A program made the translations under genes and the position numbers. DNA of 64,000 bases from Nereocystis luetkeana (lineage: Eukaryota; Sar; Phaeophyceae; Laminariales; Laminariaceae), in NCBI GenBank assembly GCA_031213475.1, contig JARUPZ010000002.1, forward strand, positions 16,845,069 to 16,909,068, read 5' to 3'. A model generated the notes under the pieces. The model was given only the letters and a program-made list of their open reading frames with translations, searched no databases and was not told the origin of the DNA. Below are positions 21,181-34,094 of the stretch, in pieces; the stretch's first letter is position 1; each line of letters begins with the position of its first letter.

Positions 21181-24100
21181 CTAGAGCCTAGACACGGGGC
21201 GCTTCATGGTAGCCTGGATGATCCCGTGGGGCTCGTCCACCGGGTAGAATATGTTCGGGAGGCCCGTGTGATCCGCGTTCGCTAAGCCGTACTTGCTGAG
21301 GTCGAAGGGTAAGTTGTGCACGTTCGGCATGTAAAACGTCACCTCCGACACCCCCGCCACGCCAGCCAAGACGGCAGAGCCCATCTGGTAGCACGTGTGC
21401 TGGACCGACGGGCTCGCGACCCCTGTGTCAGCCGGGCCCGCGAACTGCTCCACGAGGATCTTCACGATGCGGCTGCGATCCTCAACGAACGAGCGGGTAG
21501 CCCTTAGGTCGTACTCCCAGTCTCCGTCCATGCACGTCCCCAAGAGTCTGAGGCCAGGAAACGATCAACGTGTAAAATATTGCGTGCAGAGCGCAGCGCG
21601 CAACCGGCGTGTTTCTTGAGTACTTTCTGCAAAAAAAACTGCGTTAAAAAAATACACGGGGCGGCAGTTAAATCACCCTTTTCCACCGGGAAAACAACCT
21701 CAACAGTTTTTTCAAGTTTCAAGTGTTTTGTCCCCAAAAAGGTGGGGCGTGAAAGCACAGCGTATCACTCGACAGCGCACCCAGGCTCACCAACCCTAAA
21801 CCCTGACCCTAACTCTTAAGACCGGTCCTTCCGCTGAAGTTTCTGCCGTTCTTGTCATGGTTTTTCACCACCAACGGAAAGGCGTGCCCGCACGGGGTGC
21901 ATACAATACAGCACACGACCAAAACAAAAGAGGTACGCGCGCCTTTCGCGAAGCCACCCCAGGCAGAGGGGTGGAGCGGTTGCATGGACACGCTTTAGAT
22001 AGCGCTGCTTGTTTGCGTCTTGCTCGGCTTTTTGTGAGGCATCTGCCCGCCTGCGTGCCTCCCAGGCAGCGCCTTCTCACGTCATCCGCGCACGAGAGGT
22101 GGATCGGCAAGGTCTGCTCCAGCCGGCACATATGGTCGAGGCAATCGATCCGAGATTGAGACCATTCAAGCCCAGATTGAGACATTTCATTCCAAAATCG
22201 AGATACCCAATCCATGATCGAGGCATCCGTTTTCAAGATTCCAAGATGGGGAGATTCGATCCAAGAATGAGACATCAATCCAGAAATTACATTCAGTTTG
22301 GGATTGAGGTATTCAATCCCAGATTTGAGACATTCAATCGAAGGTTGAGACCTTCAACCCGAAGATCGAGACATTCAACCCAAGATTGCGGTATTCAACC
22401 CACGATTGAGACGTTCAACCCAACATCGAGACAATCAATCCGAGATTAAGACAATCAATCCGAGATTAAGACAATCAATCCGAGATTAAGACAATCAATC
22501 CGAGATTAAGACACGTTTACACGCAAAAAAACCCGACCGGCGTTTTTGGGAAGCAACTTGTGTGAAAGACTCTTCAGATGCAGCCTCTGCAATTCATCCG
22601 CAAACACAACTAATGCCCATAAAAAAATGTCCGGAGGCATGTCAGACCAAGGGAATCGTGCGTTGGCAAGGGTGTAGGGTGCAGGGCCTACTTTAGTGTT
22701 CCGCACTAAGACCTCCCGCTCTATGCCTACTGTAAACAGGAGGGTAGCTTCTATATTAATAATGAGTCCAAACGGTCCTCATATTTAGGGATAGCAGTGG
22801 TATGAATAGGTTTTGTGTCAGTTAACTTTCAAGACTGCAGTCCCGGTTTGGGGACAAACCACTCAAATTCTAAGTGTTTGCCCCCAAAACGGGACTGCAG
22901 CCCTAACAGTCCTAGAAGGGTTATGGCAGATTTTGGGCAAAATTTTGCTTTCCGGTCATGTCTCGTGATGTATTAGCTAACCGTGCGCCTTGATGCGAAA
23001 GCACCGTACCACAGCAGCGCACATGCTATAGATACCTTCCAACACCGACGCACCGACCCTCGCAAACGATAGTACAGCACGCGAGCCGTTGCCGCAACGG
23101 CTACTCGCATGCGCAACGGCAATGAACCCCACCAAAGCTAGCGGTGGCGTACGGCAAGGCTCGCTCGCCTGGAAAATATTTCACAAATCCGTTTCACCAA
23201 GAGCTCGCCGGCACCCACTCCGCAAAAATACCCGGCGGACGTTTGTCCACGTTTGTTCTTTCAAGACTGACCTGTCGGTAGCTTCGGGCAAGGAAGTGTG
23301 GTTGTCCTTGTGGAAATCGGTGAAGGAAGACTGCGTGGTCTTGAAAAGGGTCAAGCCTTTCACGCCGCCGAAAGTGCGGACGGTCACCAGCCCGCGGTCG
23401 TCCCGCGTACCTTCGCTGCGGCCGTACATGAAGTGCGGTCCGCCTTTGACGAAAGCGTGGTCGTGCTCCCTCTCCTTTCCCGTGCTATCGGGGGCGATGA
23501 CACGGTTCCAGGTGTCTTCTTTTACGGTCACGCGGCAGCGGGTTACCAGCCGCGGGTACGTGGAGAGGAAGTGCCTGGAAAGCGGGGTAGTATATACAGG
23601 CGGCGTGTTTGTGTGTATCATCGTTAATAGTATATAATAGCACGAACAGTAGGGGCAGTAGCAGTCGTAGTGGTAGTAAGTAGTAGTAATATTAATAGTG
23701 TGGGGGGGGGGGGCGAGGGTACTAATTTGTTGCTTGCCTTAGTCACTCGACCATTGACCACGCATCCCCTTCGAGACGGAGCACCGTTCCTACTCCTCGT
23801 AGAGACACCTCCAAACAGTTGAGCGCTCATTACGTTGTCTCCAAATATCAAAATGGATTTTTTTTGCTTAACTTGTCCCCTTCATTTTTCGTCCCCTCTG
23901 GCCACAATCTAACTGCTAGTAGGAGGAGAGGAGGTCGACCAAATTAGGCAAAAACAAAATCTTCACTGCGGGTCCCTTTTGAGGCAACCCATCCATTCCT
24001 TCTCCTGCCCCGCGGAGTACTAACAACGGTCCTTGTCCCCCTCAAGCTCGACGAACATCAACATATCTTCTGTGTGGGGCCGCTTCAGCCTAACCCAGTT

Positions 24101-24479
24101 ATCACGTTCATATTTTAAGAGGTTGTACACGGACGGGAAACCCTCATTACTTCTACGCTTACCATTAATAGTACGACTCTCGATTTTTCTCAGTTTCCTG
24201 CTAATATCAGCCTGGCTTTCTTAGAAGTAGTACCAGGTGTCAGGTATCAATTTTCTAACGTACACCATTTATCACCTACCTGACGACGATGACGGAAAAC
24301 GCCTCCGCGCAATCGAAAGACCTGCTCTTCGCTAGGACATAGATGGCGTTTTTCTGGGTGTCCGTGGGGATGACGGTGGAGTTGTCCTGGGCGGTGAACG
24401 CTGGGCCGGTCGGCCCGTCGAGAAGTATCTCGACGCTGAACTGCAGCACGGAGTGCAGCTGGCCCTGCCGTATTACCTT
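21181..24479 (-). CDS. uox: Urate oxidase (uricase), peroxisomal; first exon not found
   Basis: Minus-strand exons 24479-24280, 23574-23272 and 21547-21181 join in phase (870 nt, 289 residues); family length is about 300, so only a short N-terminal exon, with the conserved YGK lysine, is missing. The enzyme oxidises urate to 5-hydroxyisourate in purine breakdown. Visible: LKV-like start KVIRQGQLHSV, the strand FSVEILLDG, DNSTVIPTDTQKNAIYVLAK with the catalytic threonine, HDHAFVKGG, SSFTDFHKD...LPEATDR, SVQHTCYQMG with the active-site glutamine, PNVHNLPFDLSKYG with the conserved histidine, and VDEPHGIIQATMKR. The last three residues SRL are a PTS1 peroxisome signal. The acceptor for 24479 could alternatively lie two bases upstream. 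Introns carry minisatellite, R1 and MITE insertions. Confidence 0.9.
22139..22512. repeat. Degenerate ~24-bp minisatellite in urate oxidase intron
   Basis: Units of the type GAGATTGAGACATTCAATCC repeat about 16 times across the last intron of the urate oxidase gene. The final four copies (22430-22512, ACAATCAATCCGAGATTAAG) are almost identical, showing recent local expansion. Confidence 0.88.
22620..22712. repeat. Dispersed repeat family R1, diverged copy
   Basis: The segment GGAGGCATGTCAGACCAAGG to GTGTTCCGCACTAAGACCT matches R1 copies at 58410 and 63578. No MITE is inserted here. Confidence 0.6.
22826..22920. mobile_element. piggyBac-like palindromic MITE (copy 6)
   Basis: A 95-bp copy in a urate oxidase intron, with TTAA at 22822-22825 and TTAT at 22921-22924. 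The right arm carries a small internal duplication (CCCTAACAGTCCTAG). Confidence 0.82.
23641..23715. repeat. Interrupted (GTA)n and poly-G patch
   Basis: GTAGTAGTAGTAA-type triplets are followed by a G run in the urate oxidase intron. They read as pyrimidine-rich upstream of the exon at 23574 only partly, so a splicing role is uncertain. Confidence 0.5.
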
Positions 24480-24499
24480 CTCTCAGAAAAAGCGCACAC

Positions 24500-25630
24500 A
24501 TCACCGCGAATGTTGGGTTCGGGGTGGCGGGCGGGGAGGACGGTCGTAGTAAAAGGATACCATACGCGTATATACCAGGTACCCAGTCTGATCGAAATTA
24601 TAAGGTAGATCTTGTTGGCCACAATAGTATGTACACGTTGTACCTTGAATTTCCGATCCAAATACTGATGTTAGATATCACCACTCTTGTTCGAAAATTC
24701 ACGGACCGTTATGGAAAAAATGTTGCAAACAATGTCAGCAGTGAGTTCGACCGATTGAGTAGTTGGTACCTGGTGCTCAATTTTGAAAGCTCTGTGATAC
24801 CTCGCGAGCGTTTAGGCGTTGATAAGGAGAAATACGTACAAATGGACCACACATTTCAGGACAGAGAGTGGTATCATGTGTAAAGTCCATCTCTCACGCG
24901 AGGATTTTGAAATCCGAGAAAAAATGTCCGATCCTGTGTTTTCTAGGTGCTTACACGTGTTTTGACCCGGGGTCCTACATAATTGGGTTCGCTCTTCTCA
25001 GAATACTCGCAGCCCTTTGTTAAGAGGTATTTACAACCCGTTAATTTGTTCATCCAGGGGGGTGGTTCAAAGTTTTTGCGGGGGTTGGCACTTTCGGACA
25101 AAAGTGTGAAATATACAAGGCGCTTCGCTCCGCGGGTGGCCTACGCCGCCCGCTACGCTCGCTCAGGAAGGGAAAATACACCAAATTACTATGCAAAGCG
25201 GACAGAGGTCCATGATTGAATATAGTTTTTTAATGATCGATCGTACCTGGTATAATAATTGAAAACTGGCGACTTGATAATGCCAAGAGTCCCGCCGCCA
25301 TGCTTCAGGAGAAATCAGCTCGGACGCCATATACGCTTCGCTTCGCGGGCGGTTGCCGGTCGTACGTGGCCCTCTACGCTCGCTCACATGCCGTACGTAC
25401 GTACATACCCGAGGTAGGGTAATCCTTTTCCTCTTTCGACATGCTTGCTGTATGTACTGCTGTACGACACACAGCCCTTTCCTCTTTGAAATGGAGAGAG
25501 AAAGCACAGCACAGCACAGCAGCACCGCAAAAAACAATGAAAATGAAACCGAAAAAATTGGAAAGAAAAAAATCTGCGTCCCCTCATGAAATATTTTTTT
25601 GTCTATTGGAACACCTTGCACCGGTCAAAA
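24500..25630. other. Expected location of the urate oxidase first exon and promoter; not resolved
   Basis: No minus-strand segment here gives the expected GKSRVR-type start. A minus-strand ATG at about 25331 opens a short frame beginning MASELISPEAW with a possible donor at about 25250, but its sequence is unlike urate oxidase. A CGCTTCGCTCCGCGGG-type block occurs at about 25121 and 25336. Confidence 0.3.
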
Positions 25631-25634
25631 AATA

Positions 25635-27060
25635 AAAATAAAACGTACAGCAGAGCCTCTCTCTCAGTCTCGTACGCCACCCGCCCCTCTCGCGACCACC
25701 TCGCCACCGCTTCGGTCCGGGTAAAGCTTTCCTTACTCTCTGCCACAGTGAGCCCTGTCGCCCGCCTCGCGTTAAGCTCGGTGCTCACTGTGGCCGTCGC
25801 TCGCCAATTTGACAATATTGTTATTCAGACTGGGTACCTCCCTCATTGATTTTCAGCCCGGTCGAAAAAATAAGCACCGCTTGACTATTATCTAGCAACT
25901 TTGAACGACCCTTATATCTCGTACACACTCTATCCAAAATCACAAACGGAGGCCAGACAGAGCCCGTTCATGCATCCCTCGTGTCTCGAGGAACACGCGG
26001 CGCCTAGGGACGAAAGTGGCGACAGCACTCCTTGCAACCCCCCCTCTACCCGCCAGCACCCGCTGACACCCGCGACGGCGCCGGGCTCTCCCGCGGTGCC
26101 GTGCTCGGAGTACACGAACGCACACGAAACGAAAGAAGAAAAAAGGAAGAAAGGACCGAGAGTGCCCAGAGAAATGGAGAAAACAAAGAACCCCACGAAG
26201 CCCTTTCGAGACGGAGAACTGCTGGAAAGGTCCGCACCGGTGAAAAAAGAAAAAAAACGAACAGCAGAGCTTCTCTCTCAGCCTCGTACCCCACACGTCC
26301 CTCTCGCGACCAGCTCGCCACCGATTCGGTCCGGGTAAAGCTTTCCTCACTATCTGCCACAGTCAGCCCGGTCGACCGCCTCGCGTTAAGCCCGGTGCTC
26401 ACTGTGGCCGTCGTTCGCCAGGTCGACAATGTTGGTACTCAGACTTTGCAGCTCTCTTTTCAATTTGAACGTGGTCTCAAAAATAAGCACCGCTTGAACG
26501 TTATCTTGCAACATCGAACGACCCTTCTATCTCGTACGCAATATATCCAAAACCACAAATGGAGGCCAGACAGAGCCCGTTCGTGCATCCCTCGTGTCTC
26601 GAGGCACACGCGACGCCTAGGCCCGAAAGCGGCGACCGCGGTCCTTGCAACCCCCTCTCTACCCGCCAGCACTCGCTGACACCCGCGACGGCGCCGGGCT
26701 CTCCTGCGGTGCCGTGCTCGGATTACACGCACGCACACGAAACGAAAGAAGAAAAAAAGAAGGAAGGCCCGAGAGTGCTAAGAGAAATGGAGAAAAGAAA
26801 GAACCACTGGAAAGGTCTATCTTGTACGTACTCTCAAAAATCACAAATGGAGGCCAGGCAGAGCCCGTTCCTGCATCCCTCGTGTCTCGAGGCACACGCG
26901 ACGCCTAGGCACGAAAGCGGCGACTGCGCTCCTTGCAACTCCCCCTCTACCCGCCAGCACCCGCTGACACCCGCGACGGCGCCGGGCTCCTGCGCGGTGC
27001 CGTGCTCGGAAAAAAAACAAGAAATGATCGACAAAACAAAGAACCGCTGGAAAGGTCCGG
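25635..27060. repeat. Large diverged tandem repeat (three partial units)
   Basis: A ~600-bp unit at 25635-26230 is repeated at 26255-26815, and its second half again at 26816-27060. Shared landmarks are the GCCAGACAGAGCCCGTTC block (25951, 26569, 26851), a CTCGTGTCTCGAGG segment, the GACACCCGCGACGGCGCCGG block and CAGCAGAGC.TCTCTCTCAG (25652, 26262). Open frames differ between copies by indels, so it is not read as a protein gene. Confidence 0.85.
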
Positions 27061-27689
27061 CAAGTAATAAAAGTAGGCGGTTTCGAAGCGGGAGCTTTGA
27101 GAGGCCAAGGATGTACCAACCGAGCACGCTCAGGGATTGAGATCTAAGTAAGTGGTTCTATACCGGCGTTTCATCCGAAAAAAAGGCCAATTTTTCGGAG
27201 AAAGCGCGTTCGAAAGTGAGGGTATCAACATTTTTTCAAACTGCTGTTCTGGAGGGACGGCAAACGGCGTTGGATGTTTTTCGTACAATGGCTGGCAAGA
27301 CTCGGAAAAACAGCGGGCCCGATTCGCCCGTTTCCCGGGTCAAACACGCCTGCGAAGGTGCTGAAACCTCCATTTCCAGATATCAAAACCATTTTGCCGT
27401 GAAGAGATGGCCGGAACGTGTTGGCAATAAAATGAATACCCAAACGTGACTCATACGGTGCTTAACACTCAAAACACCAGTCGCTGGCGTGAAGCCGGTT
27501 CGATGACACTCGTAACTGAAGCACTTTCAGGCGATCGCCCACACAGCAAAAAATTATCAGTCTTTGCCAAGCCGAGCTGTGGCCGAGTCAACCTTAAAAA
27601 GTCTTGCGAATCACAGCATCAGAGTGCGCCGAATCAGCTATTAATAGAATCTTTAACACAACAACCTAGCAGTGATTACTGCCTGAGGC

Positions 27690-27725
27690 TGTAGGGTTCG
27701 GGTTAGGGTTGGGGTCGGAGGGTCG
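27690..27725. repeat. Interstitial telomere-like GGGTTA patch
   Basis: GGGTTCGGGTTAGGGTTGGG resembles degenerate TTAGGG-type telomeric DNA. It is short and internal. Confidence 0.5.
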
Positions 27726-27831
27726 GCTTTAGGCGCCTTGCACAAACCCTCTGTACATATTATATCCCCTATGAAGGGGTGATGACCAGGCCTGCCAACA
27801 TGCCTCATCACTTCTTTAGGAAAATCTAGTA

Positions 27832-27926
27832 TTTACGGGGGCCATAGTTAACAGGACCTATGATATAGATAAAAACCTATATATTTCACCATTTTTACTA
27901 ACAATATTTGGTCCTATTAACTATGG
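27832..27926. mobile_element. TA-target MITE, right end truncated (copy 2)
   Basis: It starts TTTACGGGGGCCATAG after TA and runs through the shared centre to GGTCCTATTAACTATGG, then stops without the CCCCCGTAA end. Confidence 0.8.
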
Positions 27927-28736
27927 ATAGGAAAAAGGCGTCGACAAGTATCCTGCATGCTGATTCGTTAATTTTCAATTTCCCAACTCCTGTGCGTCGT
28001 CCATGGTCGCTGCTCATGATGAGGATTTCCCATCCACTATGGAGGACCCGTCCCGCGTGTCCGGTACTACTTTGGGCATAGATTCAGCTACGAGTGGCGT
28101 CATACCGGCACCTCGTAGCTCATGTAGCAGTAGTTTCGGAGTTTCGACCCTGCGTTGGCTGTACGAGTACGATACATGATGGTACAGGAGATGCAATGAG
28201 GTTTCGCCGCTATCGGAAAACGAGAAGGGTACTATATACCTCGTACCTGGGACGTACTTTTTTCTGGAGGGGTACGCTACGTACAATCGGCCTGCATCGC
28301 TCTACCAGCTGCGTATCACCTTGGTGACCCTGACCCTTCCCTTCCCGTGGTGGTTAGCTGCAAGCATGGCCATGGCTGGGTGTGCTGGGTTGTACTTTCG
28401 TGTCGATGTTTGTTCTTTTTCACGCATTGCCACACAGGGAGTTCCACAACATTTTGAAGCGTTATCAGTAGGGAACGCCTCTACTGCACTTTTAGCTTTT
28501 GGAGGATCCTGCGAACGTCAAGATAGGGCGCCAAGACTTCGACTTGCACATGGCACACGTTGCACTTCCTGCTCTCTGTCCTACTTTTCGGATCACCCAG
28601 CACTCTCCTTTTCGTCCCGAGCCCCTTCATCGTCCCTCGTGCACCCTAGGATCTGATAATTCAGCAACTACAGAGTACACGTACTCTCTGACGACGGAAG
28701 CCAAGGAAGAAGCTTCCTTCAGAACTCAACATGGCG

Positions 28737-28990
28737 GCGCCCGTTAACGAAGATCTGCTGCTGAAGGTAGATCAGCTGACCTAGCAGATGGCCGCCCAGG
28801 ATGCGACACTAGCCGGGCTGCACCAGGAACATGGTGCAAAGAAAGAGGACAAGGCAGATGCGGAGGAGGGAGTGCCAACGGTAGTAGGCGAGAGCTTGGA
28901 GCCCATTCGGGAACATACGTTATCGTGAACAAGTGCCGAAGTTCAACGAGAACGCTCGTATGGGTTGACATGACGCATATTGCAGCTGTC
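28737..28990 (+). pseudogene. Possible decayed gag-like leader of a retroelement
   Basis: A frame starting MAAPVNEDLLLKVDQLT is broken by a TAG at about 28782, then continues QMAAQDATLAGLHQEHGAKK in the same frame to a stop near 28927. The heptad-like, charged sequence with an early Met-Ala-Ala start resembles gag leaders of LTR elements, but no protease, integrase or reverse transcriptase motif and no LTR pair is visible nearby. The assignment is weak. Confidence 0.25.
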
Positions 28991-29109
28991 TCGCCTTCTG
29001 CACCTTGCTGCCGCGAAGCCTTGGAGCCCTCGGAGGACCCCGTCCTGGTCGACTCAGGAGACGTGCTGATCAGCGATCTCCGCGCCCATCGTCCCGAAAG
29101 GAAGCTCCC

Positions 29110-29490
29110 GCTTCAGGGTTCTACACTATTTGCATGGCATTCCCACGGCATCCCATGGTGTGGCATAGGATTTCATGGCACGCCGTGGGGAGTGCCGTGG
29201 CATGCCACGAGTGGTACCAGGGCAACCCCCGCGGCAACCGCCACGGCGCTCCATGGAATGTCATGGCCACCCCCTCGGCACCCCAATGTTCACGGCACCT
29301 CAATGTTCACGGCACCTAGGTTAGGGTTAGGGTTGGGGATTGGGGTAGCGTTGGGGTTAGGGTTCCATGGTATGCCGTGGAGATCCGTGGAGGGTTCAGT
29401 GGTATACCGTGGAAGATGCCGTGGAAGGTTTGCCGTAGGTGATGCCACGGCATGTCACGGCATGTCACGGCATGTCGTGAAAAAGGGCTA
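29110..29490. repeat. Palindrome-rich CATGGCATGCCGTGG repeat array
   Basis: Short self-complementary words (GGCATGCC, CCATGG, CCACGGCATG, GCCGTGG) fill this block, ending in three exact CACGGCATGT units at about 29450-29480. A telomere-like GGTTAGGGTTAGGGTT segment is embedded at 29318-29366. The same vocabulary returns at 29950-30530. Confidence 0.85.
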
Positions 29491-29950
29491 TAATGTACAT
29501 CCCCTTAGGGCCAATTCCGCCGCACGATCGGCCACATCATTCGGCACTGCCGAGGCGGCCGGCACCTGCTGATAATATAGTGAAGAATCACCGGTGGTTT
29601 CGTGCTTCACGCCTAAAGCCGACCCTCTGACCCGAATCCTAGGGCAGTGATCAGTGCTGGGATGATGTGCTTGGTAAGACTGTATTGATAGGCTGATAGG
29701 CCGGCTAGCTTGGATGCTGTGCTTGGACTCTCGTTGGTTGATTCGGCCCGCTCGGGACGCTGTGGCTTGGAAAAGATCTAGGCGGATTGAGCCGCGTGCA
29801 ATATACCCCTTAACCAACCGAGCGCGCAAATAGCCCCCTTAGGAAGATTCACCATCAACAGGTGCTCTATACAGGGACTGCCGCTGGGAGCTCGCAAAAT
29901 ACAGGAGCGGCGGTAGTTGGGGCAGACGGCTCCACGGCTGCACGTCATTT
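29490..29950. other. Non-repetitive spacer between two palindromic arrays
   Basis: The 460 bp between the CATGG-type arrays carry no recognised exon. The long minus-strand frame over it shows no family motif. Confidence 0.3.
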
Positions 29951-30530
29951 GACCTTTAAATGGCATGCCACGACAGATGCCACGGCAAGGCTCACGGGTT
30001 ACTATCTGGCTCCAGACGTGCCACGGTTGTGCTCGTGGATATTGCCACGGCGCTTACTACAGAATATTCATGGCAAGACCCGTGGCAACAAGACCCACCA
30101 CAAGTCTCACGGCGAGGCCCAGGGGAATGTCCACAGTAAGACCTTCACCTGGCACCCTGTTCCCATTTGGTATTTTGACCCCGCAGTGGGCCCATCTCCT
30201 TTGTCACTCTGGTTCCATCCACAGCGTGCAGAAATAGAACCAGCCCTCCCCAGGAGCCACCCGAGGCCTACCTGACATCCTGTTTCCATTGCGCCTTGGC
30301 GCGGACGTTGCCGTGGGCATGGCCGCGGGGCTTGCCGCAGGCCTTGCCGTGATATGCCGTGAACATGGCGTGCTGTGGGTCTTGCCATGCCGCGTGGGGC
30401 TTGGCGTGACGTGCCGTGGCGCTTGCCGTGGGGGTTGCCGCGGCATGCCGTGGCAAATGCCGAGGGTTTTCACGACTTGTCGCGGCATGTCGTGGGCACT
30501 GCCGTGATATGTCGGCACTGCCACGAAGAA
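29950..30530. repeat. Palindrome-rich TGCCGTGGC/GCCACGGCA repeat array
   Basis: The same CATG/CCGTGG words as at 29110 appear, mostly as GCCACGGCA on the left and TGCCGTGGCA on the right of the block, so the two halves are largely inverted relative to each other. Frames on both strands stay open only because the words lack stops. Confidence 0.8.
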
Positions 30531-30544
30531 GTCAAACAGCATAC

Positions 30545-30695
30545 ATCCCTCAATCCTATAACCTGCTTGAGATGTTGTGCAGGATCTGTGTAGTAAATAC
30601 CCAACTCAGGAAACATATCTCAGATAATGCAGATCACACGACTCTCATTCAGAAATGTGAGTTAGATCATGTAGACTACAGATCAGGGATGTATC
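30545..30695. repeat. Short inverted repeat CATACATCCCTSA ... TSAGGGATGTAT
   Basis: CATACATCCCTCA at 30540-30553 is mirrored by TCAGGGATGTATC at 30684-30698, enclosing about 130 bp. This could be the termini of a small non-autonomous element; target duplications are not obvious. Confidence 0.4.
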
Positions 30696-30699
30696 TACC

Positions 30700-33680
30700 C
30701 TGAAAGATCTAGTTCATGAAGTGGGAATCGATCATCTGTCCGATGTATGAAGTGTAAGCTTTTTTGTCCAGAACCAGCATGAAAAATCGAGGATGCCAGG
30801 GGATGGAGGGAGATTCACGTTTTCGGTACATCGTACCTGGTAGGTGCGATATATCCAAGTCCGATATTTTGATGTATCGACACTTTTCGACACGATTTTT
30901 CTTCTGAAGCTTATGAAAGGTTCGAAAACCCTTCGAAAAGTGTGTGTGCGGATACGTGTCCGTGTCCGCTTGCGCTCAGAAGCTCGAAAACCTCCAATGG
31001 TTTCCCCGCCCAAACGATGCCCGACGAACAGCGCCCGACACCACAACTAAGCCACTGGCCATCGCTCATCATCTTACCGACCCTCGCCAGGTTTCAGCTC
31101 CTTCGGCGCCGCCTGCGCGAGGTTGTGCGGCTTCCCTCCTCTCTCGTCGAACTCACTCTACAGTATTAATATTAATGGTTCGAGTACCGTTCTCAAGTCT
31201 ACAATAAGACGAGCATTTCACCCTCTCCCGCTCGGCTCCTTTCAAATGTAGTGGCCGATCCTCCCTCCTCCCCCCCTCCCATCCCTCCTCCTCTCATTTC
31301 CTGGTTTGAGTCGAGATCTCGACTAGAGTTGCACAAAAAAAAAGTAGGTACAACATTGACCATGCCTATTTTTCAGTGGGGAACATGTACCAGGTACGGC
31401 GTTGACCTTGCCATGATCAAGGTATATAGGTCCCCCCTGCAAAAATATACCTACAGCAGTAATGACCATGCCTCAATCAAGGTTCGCACATCGGTACGGT
31501 GTACCAGATACAGTATTGAACATAACCACGATCGAGGTTTCGCGCAACGGTAGAGCATACCAGGTGTAGTCTTGACCATGCCAAGCGGCAACTAATTCTT
31601 GGCGGCGGTCAACACCAACGCAATATTTACTACTCAAGTCTATTTTGCTAATAGGCGACACGACATCAGGAGGAGTAATCTCTGCCGAAAATGAGGGCGT
31701 TTTCGGCCTGCTCCACTCATAGACAAACATGCCACAGCAGCAGGAGAGAAGGATGCCGATATTTTGACCCCTTTACTGGCCACCCGCTACTACACTCAAA
31801 CTAGTACATTACGCTAGAAAGAGGCCTCGACGTAACAAAAAAAACGGCCCCTTATATAGCGTATTTTTATGTGGACTGCGCCACTGACAGCACACGGCTG
31901 AGTGAATACATGTCTCCGAGCGGACGTTGGAAGAACAGAAGCACATCTGGGCCTGAGGCAAATCCGACGCAGAAAAAAAAACACCCCTCCACCTCCCCAC
32001 CCAGTCGTCGCTCACTGCGCAACAGTGGAGACGGCGACACCAGACCCAGACCCCGACTCTCGCCGCGCGGCGTTTCCCGCTCTGCGTTCCGCCGCGACAC
32101 GGGGCATGCCACCAGCGATACGGTTGGGGCCTCCAAGCTGTGACGTCAGGAACGCTTGCTGCCTCCAAGTGAGAACGCTGTGGGTGCCCTCTCCATACCT
32201 TGTCGCCAGTGACCCTTGCTGCTCCCGGCTGTGACGGCTGTGGGTCCCAGGTTCGCCGTCTTCGGGATGCGCGTATCCCTGTTGGGGCGGCAATCGCGCA
32301 GGGGACGCAGGGGTTGCATTGCGCGTGAGCACAGCGAACATGTATGTTTGGAAAAAATAGAGGGATAGTTCGAGTAAAAAAGGTTTTTAAGGTCCATCGC
32401 CGGTTCTGATTACCCTCGTCCCCCGTAACAGGAAGGTGGCTTGGAGGACAGTGAGATACTGACTACCAGGTCGCCATTTTGGGGCCCATTGTTTTCGTAG
32501 CGATGCAACAAGATGAGAAGTGTGACGTTGTCATCATCCCGTCTTGTCACGCTGTGAGCGCGCACTCCACCATAGTTCACGCTGCCGTAGCGCACGTGTC
32601 GCGCTTTTTTTTGTCTTCTTTTCAGCTCCTACTCTCAGCGCTCGTCTGCTCGTACCGATGCATCCTCCGAAATGTGTTTACTTCCAATCGCCCGCTTCGA
32701 ACCCTCTTTTTCGACAACCTTTGGCGACAGAGTCTTCAAGAGACGCTCGCACTGGAAACGTACAAGCGAACCGTAAAAAAGGCGAATAAATCCCGGCAAG
32801 TCTCCGAAGAGTCGCTCGAGACTCTGTGCACAAGCAAACAACCACTCAAAGCGGTCGGCTTCTCCTCTAACGAGAATCGGATTATTCACTTCATTAGATG
32901 GGACAAGAGAAGAACGCAAAAACCAGCGTTCAAAGCGGACAGGAGACGCCATCCCCCCGGGAAAAGCTTGAAACCATCAAGTACGAGCTATGACAGCTGT
33001 TCTATCCTCAGGCCGATTTAATCAGATACCACAGGCAGGGTCAGCACATGCTCACGCGCCCATGGTCGCAGCAGCGGCCAGTTCTGCTGTAGCAACCGGA
33101 GCGACGGCTTAAAAAATTGACACACGACACGAATTTTGAAACGAGGAAGTGTGGTGAGCTTAAGCTTTATTTTTATCAGTCCACGGGAGAACAAGATCAT
33201 TCGAGCAAGATGAACCGCTCAAACCGAGAAGTTGTGTATCAATCGAGATTGTTACGAGCCTATACCACTGGGAACCGGATGCACGAGAAAGAGCGCGGAA
33301 CTCCCGGACGGGAGGCATCATCCCCCAGGCAGATAACAGCGGCTCAAAACCATACCGTACCACGTAGCAGGCAAAATATGCAGGCAAAATACGAAGCAAC
33401 CGTTTTATCCCTCCAGTCGGTTAACCGTTTACGAGTACAACCAAAAACCGCTTCATCCGGCTGCGAGAGGGTTACTCGATCGAGATTAGTCCGCGTCGAC
33501 AGTACACGACAGCACTGACGAAAGTGGGACTTACGTACCACGTGAAACACTTTTTGCCCCCATTTTCGCACGAAAAACAGCCAAAAAAATATCTGAAAAT
33601 ACTCCAATTAGTGCAGGACACACCCTGCCTCATAAACGCACAAGAGTTGAAGCCCGGTCCAAAGTAAGAGATTACACAAC
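30700..33680. other. Gene-free stretch; no exon recognised
   Basis: Three loosely spaced GACCATGCC.....CAAGG-type units lie at 31355-31590 with TACCAGGTA motifs between them. Longer frames at 31809-32341 and 32479-33021 have no recognisable domains, no splice-bounded structure I can defend, and overlap frames on the other strand. Confidence 0.35.
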
Positions 33681-33681
33681 T

Positions 33682-33722
33682 GTAGAACTACACTCAAGTA
33701 TTTGGGGACAACATACTCAAAA
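33682..33722. mobile_element. piggyBac-like MITE fragment
   Basis: Only the left arm remains, with TGTAGAACTACACTCAAG and a TTTGGGGACAACATACTCAA segment. Confidence 0.45.
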
Positions 33723-33911
33723 TAAGGGTGGGGTCATTTTTTTCAGTCGTAAAAGGGAAACAGGTGGTGATGCTGCGTAGAGTATCTCACCAGAGCGCAC
33801 CGGCGGGGGGCGAGGGGGAAGGGGGTAAGGGATGTACAATGCCGTATGAACACGCAAGATAGCACACCCTTTTGGGAAGAAGAATTTCAAACCCGGTTTC
33901 CTCCCAAACAT

Positions 33912-33931
33912 GGGGGGGGGGGGGGGGGGGG
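33912..33931. repeat. Poly-G tract
   Basis: About 20 consecutive G. A second G-rich run (GAGGGGGGGGGGGTGGGG) lies at 34271-34296, immediately beyond the stop codon of the transposase-like gene. Confidence 0.85.
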
Positions 33932-34094
33932 CACAACGCAAATGGCGACTTTGGAAATATTTCGTCGAGAAGGTTGCATAGACGCATCGCTCGTCGTACT
34001 CAGTACACCGTCCCCGTTGTCGAGACATCCAGCAGTAAGAATCGTCCAAGAGAGTGTGTTATGTTAAGTGTTATACCGTCCTTGGATTCTCGGA

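Noticed and set aside
25635..27140. Protein family suggested by similar frames in tandem (HPSCLEAHA, TPATAPGS words)
   Set aside because: The frames are repeated because the DNA is; indels between copies break the reading frame differently, and no start, stop or splice pattern is shared.
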